From: Sphaerisporangium sp.
Lineage (GTDB): Bacteria > Actinomycetota > Actinomycetes > Streptosporangiales > Streptosporangiaceae
Length of the DNA: 36,950 nt
Assembly (NCBI GenBank): GCA_025964675.1
Contig: JAOPYI010000224.1
Span: 1 to 36,950 of the forward strand
Direction of reading: 5' to 3'
Of the stretch, positions 32,837-36,950 are shown piece after piece. The notes under the pieces were generated by a model that saw only the letters and a list, made by a program, of their open reading frames with translations, did not search any database and was not told the DNA's origin. Position 1 is the first letter of the stretch; every line of letters starts with the position of its first letter. The position numbers and the translations under genes are program-made.

Positions 32837-33504
32837 CAGTGGGAATCCTCCTCGGGTGCGGCGGACAGCACCTTGTTGATCCGGTCCATGTCGTTGTCGG
32901 CGGCGATCACGTGAAGGATGTCGCCCTCCTGGAGCACCGTCTCGTCCTTGGGCAGCAGGGCCTCACCCATGCGGTTGAGGAAGGCGACGCGGGCGCCCGC
33001 GGCATCCTCCAGCGTGCTGGTGCGGGTGCCGATCCAGCTGAAGTGGTAGGCGACCTCGGCCAGCGTGACCGCGCCCGTCGGGTCGCGCCAGAGCGGCTCG
33101 GCCCCCTCGGGGAGCACCCGCCGGAGGATCTGGTCGGCCGTCCACCTCACCGTCGCCACGGTCGGGATGCCGAGCCGCTGGTAGACCTCGGCGCGCCGGG
33201 AGTCGTAGATGCGGGCGACCACGTTGTCGACGCCGAACGTCTCACGCGCGACGCGCGCGGAGATGATGTTCGAGTTGTCACCGCTGCTCACCGCGACGTA
33301 CGCGGCGGCCGACTCGATGCCGGCCTCCTCGAGGACGTCGCGGTCGAAGCCGATGCCGGTGACCCGGCGCCCCCGGAAGCCGGCGCGTAGACGCCGGAAC
33401 GCCTGCGGGTCCCTGTCGATGATCGCGACCGAGTGGCCGCTGTCTTCGAGGATGTGGGCAAGGGTCGAGCCGACCCGGCCGCAACCCATGATGACGATAT
33501 GCAT
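32836..33504 (-). CDS. ceoB: TrkA-type (RCK) potassium-uptake regulatory protein, first copy
   Basis: This 222-aa protein has the RCK N-domain MHIVIMGCGRVGSTLAHILE with GCGRVG, an acidic IIDRDP at the end of the second strand, and SSGDNSNIISARVARETFG. A TrkA-C domain follows (LPKDETVLQEGDILHVIAAD). GGGGGAGC precedes the ATG at 33504; a longer frame to 33534 lacks a site. It is divergent from the KimA-like permease with a 123-base gap containing inverted repeats, which suggests joint control of a potassium-transport module (inference). Confidence 0.88.
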   Translation of the reverse strand: MHIVIMGCGRVGSTLAHILEDSGHSVAIIDRDPQAFRRLRAGFRGRRVTGIGFDRDVLEEAGIESAAAYVAVSSGDNSNIISARVARETFGVDNVVARIYDSRRAEVYQRLGIPTVATVRWTADQILRRVLPEGAEPLWRDPTGAVTLAEVAYHFSWIGTRTSTLEDAAGARVAFLNRMGEALLPKDETVLQEGDILHVIAADNDMDRINKVLSAAPEEDSH

Positions 33505-33558
33505 GCTCCCCCGCCGTTGGCTTTGAGGCGGCAACTCCTGGACCTTATACAGCTACCA

Positions 33559-33605
33559 GGCCAAGTATGGCCGGTTCTGGCGGCGCCATGTGAGGAGCAC
33601 CTCAC
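33559..33605. promoter_or_regulatory. Paired inverted repeats between trkA-type genes and KimA-like permease
   Basis: Two perfect inverted repeats lie in the 123-base divergent gap. GGCCA (33559-33563) pairs with TGGCC (33568-33572) over AGTA. GTGAGG (33590-33595) pairs with CCTCAC (33600-33605) over AGCA. CCTCA (33600-33604) can instead pair with TGAGG (33607-33611). The second repeat overlaps where the -35 of the permease promoter would be, so an operator is plausible. Confidence 0.4.
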
Positions 33606-33613
33606 CTGAGGAC

Positions 33614-33619
33614 TAGCAT
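33614..33619 (+). promoter_or_regulatory. Putative -10 element of KimA-like permease gene (leaderless)
   Basis: TAGCAT ends 8 bases before the GTG at 33628. Seventeen bases upstream is TGAGGA (33591-33596), a poor -35 that lies inside the GTGAGG/CCTCAC repeat. Confidence 0.4.
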
Positions 33620-33627
33620 CATCAGTC

Positions 33628-35658
33628 GTGGTGAAGGTTGCAGATATGGTCAAGCGACTACTCGTGGGCCGTGCCCTCCGAAGTGCGCAGGCACACGAGC
33701 AGTTGCTGCCGAAGCGCATCGCGCTGCCGGTGTTCGCCAGCGACGCGCTCTCCTCGGTAGCGTACGCCCCTCAGGAAATCCTGATCACCCTCGGCATCGC
33801 CGGCCTCGCGGCCTACCACTTCACCCCCTGGATCGCTCTCGCGGTCGTCGTGATCCTTCTGACCGTCGTTGCGTCGTACCGGCAGAACGTCCGGGCGTAC
33901 ACCAGCGGCGGCGGGGACTTCGAGGTGGCGACCGAGAACCTCGGGTCCAACTACGGGTTGGTCGTCGCCAGCGCCCTCATGGTCGACTACGTGCTGACCG
34001 TGGCCGTGTCGGTCTCCTCGGGCGTGGAGAACCTCGGCGCGGCACTCCCCTTCCTGGCCGACCACAAGGTCGGCGCGGCGGTGGTGATCGTCGCCGTCCT
34101 GACCGTCCTGAACCTGCGGGGCATCAGGGAGTCGGGCCTCGCGTTCGCCGTTCCCACCTACGCCTTCATGATCAGCGTTTTCGGCCTGATGATCTGGGGT
34201 GGCGTGCGGCTCGCGCTCGGCGCCGACCTGAAGGCTCCCTCGGCCGACTACACGGTCACCGGTGAGAGCGTCGGGATCGGCGGTTTCGCCCTGATCTTCC
34301 TGTTGCTGCGCGCGTTCTCCTCCGGCTGCGCCGCGCTGACCGGTGTGGAGGCCATCAGCAACGGTGTGCCGGCCTTCAAGAAGCCCAAGGGGAAGAACGC
34401 CGCGAACACCTTGCTGGCGCTGGGCGCGCTCGCCGCGACGATGTTCGCCGGCATCACCGCCCTGGCGTACATCACGCAGGCGAAGTTCGCCGATCCGTCC
34501 CAGGGCAGCAGGCTCCTCGACCAGGCGGGTCACGTCGTCGCCAACCCGGGCCCCGTGATCGCCCAGGTCTCGCAGACCGTCTTCAGCAACTTCACGCCCG
34601 CGTTCTACTTCATCACCGCGATGACGGCGCTGATCCTCGTCCTCGCCGCCAACACCGCCTTCAACGGCTTCCCCGTGCTGGCGTCGGTGCTCGCGCAGAA
34701 CCGCTACCTGCCGCGCCAGCTGCACACGCGCGGCGACCGGCTCGCCTTCAGCAACGGCATCGTGATCCTCGCGACCATGGCAGGCCTGCTGATCTACGCC
34801 TTCCACGCCGAGACCACCCGCCTGGTCCAGCTCTACATCGTCGGCGTGTTCGTGTCGTTCACGATCAGCCAGATCGGCATGGTCCGCCACTGGAACCGGT
34901 TGCTCCGGACCGAGAGCGACCCGAAGAAACGCTCACAGATGAAGCGGTCACGGGTGATCAACATGTTCGGCGCGACGGTGACCGGCCTGGTGCTGGTGGT
35001 CGTGCTGATCACGAAGTTCACCCACGGCGCGTGGATCGCCTGCGCCGCCATGGCCGTCCTGTTCGTGATGATGCGTGGCATCAGACGCCACTATGACAAA
35101 GTGGCCGCCGAGCTGGTGGTGCCGGAGGACTCGCAGGTCGACGAGTCGATGCTGCCTGCCAGGAACCACGCCATCGTGCTCCTGTCGAAGATCCACAAGC
35201 CGACGCTCCGGGCCCTGGCGTACGCCAGGGCCACCCGTCCCTCGACGCTGGAGGCCATCTCCGTCGGTGTCGACACCGACGAGTCCAAGCAACTCCAGCA
35301 GGAGTGGGAGGCGCGAGGCATCCCCGTGCCCCTCAAGATCCTCGACTCGCCGTACCGCGAGATCACCCGGCCGGTGCTCGAATACGTCAAGAGCCTGCGC
35401 CGCCGCTCCCCCCGGGACGTCGTCACCGTCTTCATCCCGGAGTATGTCGTGGGCCACTGGTGGGAACATCTCCTGCACAACCAGAGCGCGCTGCGGCTCA
35501 AGGGCCGGCTGCTGTTCCAGCCCGGCGTGATGGTCACCAGCGTGCCGTGGCAGCTGGCCTCCTCCGAACGGCTCAGGGGCCGGCCGGAGTCGTTCGCCCC
35601 CGGGTCGGTGCGCCGGCCGTACGCTGTGGCCCGTAAGGATGACCAGGTCAAAACGTGA
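33628..35658 (+). CDS. APC-superfamily permease, KimA-like probable potassium transporter
   Basis: This 676-aa protein has about twelve membrane helices (residues 30-490) and a cytoplasmic C-terminal domain (about 500-640). LPKRIALPVFASDALSSVAY, VASYRQNVRAYTSGGGDFEV, LTGVEAISNGVPAFKKPKGK and LAANTAFNGFPVLASVLAQN are hallmarks of the actinobacterial group related to B. subtilis KimA, a high-affinity K+/H+ symporter of the KUP branch. The location divergent from two TrkA/RCK genes supports potassium transport (inference); amino-acid transport is the alternative. No ydaO/c-di-AMP riboswitch fits in the 123-base upstream gap. GTG 33628 is chosen from the -10 spacing and family alignment; ATG 33646 with an upstream GAAGG is the alternative. 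It overlaps the methyltransferase start (GTGA). Confidence 0.87.
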   Translation: MVKVADMVKRLLVGRALRSAQAHEQLLPKRIALPVFASDALSSVAYAPQEILITLGIAGLAAYHFTPWIALAVVVILLTVVASYRQNVRAYTSGGGDFEVATENLGSNYGLVVASALMVDYVLTVAVSVSSGVENLGAALPFLADHKVGAAVVIVAVLTVLNLRGIRESGLAFAVPTYAFMISVFGLMIWGGVRLALGADLKAPSADYTVTGESVGIGGFALIFLLLRAFSSGCAALTGVEAISNGVPAFKKPKGKNAANTLLALGALAATMFAGITALAYITQAKFADPSQGSRLLDQAGHVVANPGPVIAQVSQTVFSNFTPAFYFITAMTALILVLAANTAFNGFPVLASVLAQNRYLPRQLHTRGDRLAFSNGIVILATMAGLLIYAFHAETTRLVQLYIVGVFVSFTISQIGMVRHWNRLLRTESDPKKRSQMKRSRVINMFGATVTGLVLVVVLITKFTHGAWIACAAMAVLFVMMRGIRRHYDKVAAELVVPEDSQVDESMLPARNHAIVLLSKIHKPTLRALAYARATRPSTLEAISVGVDTDESKQLQQEWEARGIPVPLKILDSPYREITRPVLEYVKSLRRRSPRDVVTVFIPEYVVGHWWEHLLHNQSALRLKGRLLFQPGVMVTSVPWQLASSERLRGRPESFAPGSVRRPYAVARKDDQVKT

Positions 35659-36920
35659 GCGGGGGGACCAGAGTGACGATCGAACTGAATGTCGAGCGTG
35701 TCGCCAACGGTGGATGGTGCGTCGCCAGGCACGAGGGCCGGGTGGTCTTCGTCCGTCACGCCCTGCCCGGCGAGCGCGTGCTCGCCGAGGTGACCGAGGA
35801 GACCACGCGGTTCCTGCGGGCCGACGCGGTCGAGATCCTCGACCCGTCACCCGACCGCGTCACGCCGCCGTGCCCGTTCGCCGGGCCGGGCCGTTGCGGC
35901 GGCTGCGACTGGCAGCACGCGAGCCTTGAGGCCCAGCGCCGGTTCAAGGCCGAGGTCGTCACCGAGCAGCTCCAAAGGCTCGCCGGCCTCGAGATGAAGG
36001 TCGACGTCGAGGAGGTCCCCGGCTCCCCGAACGGCCTAGGCTGGCGCACCCGCGTCCTGTTCGCCGTGACCCCCGACGGCGTGCCGGGGCTGCGCCGCCA
36101 CCGCTCCCACGAGATCGAGCCGGTCGACGCCTGCCTGATCGCCCATCCCGAGGTAGAGCGTCTCGGCGTCGAGCGCAGCAACTGGCGCGGCGCCTCCAGC
36201 GTGGAGGCGATCGCGACGTCCACGGGGGAGCGGGCGGTCGTTGTCTCCCCGAAGAGCCACCGTACGGTCGCGATGCCCGACCTCGGCGCGGACGCGAACG
36301 TCCTCGTCGACGAGGGCCGGGGTCACGTGCGGGCGGTCCGGGGCCGCACGGCGCTCACCGAGCGGGTCGGAGAGCGAGAGTTCCGGGTCACCGGCAGCGG
36401 CTTCTGGCAGGTCCATCCCGGGGCCCCGGCCACGCTTCTGGACGCGGTGCTGGAGTTCGCCGCCGTACGGCCCGGAGACTGGGCGCTCGACCTCTACTGC
36501 GGCGTCGGGCTGTTCGCGGCCGGTCTCGCGGAGGCCGCCGGGCCGGAGGGCGCCGTCCTCGGCATCGAGTCGGAGGCTCGCGCGGTGCAGGACGCCCGCC
36601 ACAACCTGCGCGACCTGCCCCAGGCGCGGGTCGAGCGCGGCCGTGTGGAGGACGCCCTCGACCGGCTGGGCGTCGACCGGGCCGACGTGGTCGTCGCCGA
36701 CCCCCCGCGCACAGGGCTCGGCCGTGAGGTGGTCAACCGCATCGCCGCGCTGGACGCCGCCCGCATCGTCTACGTCTCCTGCGACCCGGCGACCCTGGCC
36801 CGCGACCTCGCGTGGTTCGCCGAGCGCGGCTACCCCACGGTGGACATCCGCGCCTTCGACGCCTTCCCCATGACCCACCACGTCGAGACCGTAGCGCTGC
36901 TGACCAGAGACGTGATCTAG
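35655..36920 (+). CDS. TrmA/RlmD-family SAM-dependent RNA (uracil-5) methyltransferase
   Basis: This 421-aa enzyme has an N-terminal TRAM domain (about 7-62), an iron-sulfur site with C73, C81, C84 (GRCGGCDWQH) and C160 (VDACLI), and a C-terminal Rossmann methyltransferase domain. DLYCGVGLF (279-287) binds SAM, DPPRTGL is at 349-355, the nucleophile is C376 (SCDPATLARD) and the general base E411 (HHVE). The cysteine layout mirrors RlmD (RumA), pointing to 5-methyluridine formation in rRNA or tRNA; the target base is unknown. GTG 35655 overlaps the permease stop; GTG 35673 has GGGGGGA upstream and starts at the TRAM domain, so it may be the real start. The final 30 bases after the stop hold nothing identifiable. 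Confidence 0.92.
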   Translation: MSGGTRVTIELNVERVANGGWCVARHEGRVVFVRHALPGERVLAEVTEETTRFLRADAVEILDPSPDRVTPPCPFAGPGRCGGCDWQHASLEAQRRFKAEVVTEQLQRLAGLEMKVDVEEVPGSPNGLGWRTRVLFAVTPDGVPGLRRHRSHEIEPVDACLIAHPEVERLGVERSNWRGASSVEAIATSTGERAVVVSPKSHRTVAMPDLGADANVLVDEGRGHVRAVRGRTALTERVGEREFRVTGSGFWQVHPGAPATLLDAVLEFAAVRPGDWALDLYCGVGLFAAGLAEAAGPEGAVLGIESEARAVQDARHNLRDLPQARVERGRVEDALDRLGVDRADVVVADPPRTGLGREVVNRIAALDAARIVYVSCDPATLARDLAWFAERGYPTVDIRAFDAFPMTHHVETVALLTRDVI

Positions 36921-36950
36921 GCTCTGACCTGCTGTGATGCAACAAGTCAT

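Noticed and set aside
33505-33627. A c-di-AMP (ydaO-type) riboswitch before the KimA-like permease
   Set aside because: The gap is too short for the aptamer plus promoter, and the predicted start of transcription is at the start codon.
1-36950. CRISPR arrays, prophage, insertion sequences, antiphage or toxin-antitoxin systems
   Set aside because: No repeat-spacer pattern, transposase, integrase or known defence motif was seen; gene content looks like core chromosome.

Overview
The window is high-GC actinobacterial chromosome, with GTG starts, many ATGA/GTGA gene overlaps and strong G/C third-position bias. SepH, SepF-like, DUF4193, DUF3710, DUF4235, DUF3159 and CutRS-type proteins together point to a filamentous actinomycete. 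Streptosporangiales is my best guess, by inference only; no rRNA or tRNA gene was seen to test it.

Positions 1-6576 form a minus-strand block. In transcription order it encodes a PEBP-like lipoprotein, a long membrane-anchored disordered protein, a SulP transporter fused to a beta-carbonic anhydrase, an NAD(P)-dependent epimerase-like SDR, and a SepF-family protein cut by the window edge. From about 6697 to 7104 lies a frameshifted remnant of a SARP/BTAD regulator. It is followed by an overlapping pair of bacterial PH-domain membrane proteins (7166-9336).

From 9549 to 14488 on the minus strand are sepH (an FtsZ regulator), an ALO-type FAD oxidase and an MFS transporter. A lytic transglycosylase (+) converges on and overlaps the end of a coproporphyrin ferrochelatase (-). 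Divergent from the ferrochelatase is an S9 prolyl-oligopeptidase/inositol-phosphatase pair, closed by a strong bidirectional hairpin. Next come a 54-aa protein (-), the CutR/CutS two-component pair, a DUF4193 zinc-ribbon protein, an unrecognised helical protein, trehalose-6-phosphate synthase, DUF4235 (-), valyl-tRNA synthetase and an AI-2E-family permease.

The right end (29814-36920) is a conserved actinobacterial neighbourhood: dut, DUF3710, an OB-fold protein and DUF3159 as one operon; two TrkA/RCK proteins on the other strand; and, divergent from them, a KimA-like APC permease coupled to a TrmA/RlmD-type RNA methyltransferase. From memory, the order matches the ceoB-ceoC-dut region of Mycobacterium tuberculosis.

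No CRISPR array, phage, insertion sequence, antiphage system or biosynthetic cluster is visible. The most interesting leads are: the ZipA-like topology of the disordered protein with pentapeptide repeats; an exact 13-residue repeat array in the SepH linker; a CutS-like kinase with a long cytoplasmic N-terminal extension and a cysteine-free sensor loop; inverted repeats at the divergent potassium locus; and a set of nine genes whose start codons sit 6-8 bases after a TANNNT -10 element, predicting leaderless mRNAs.
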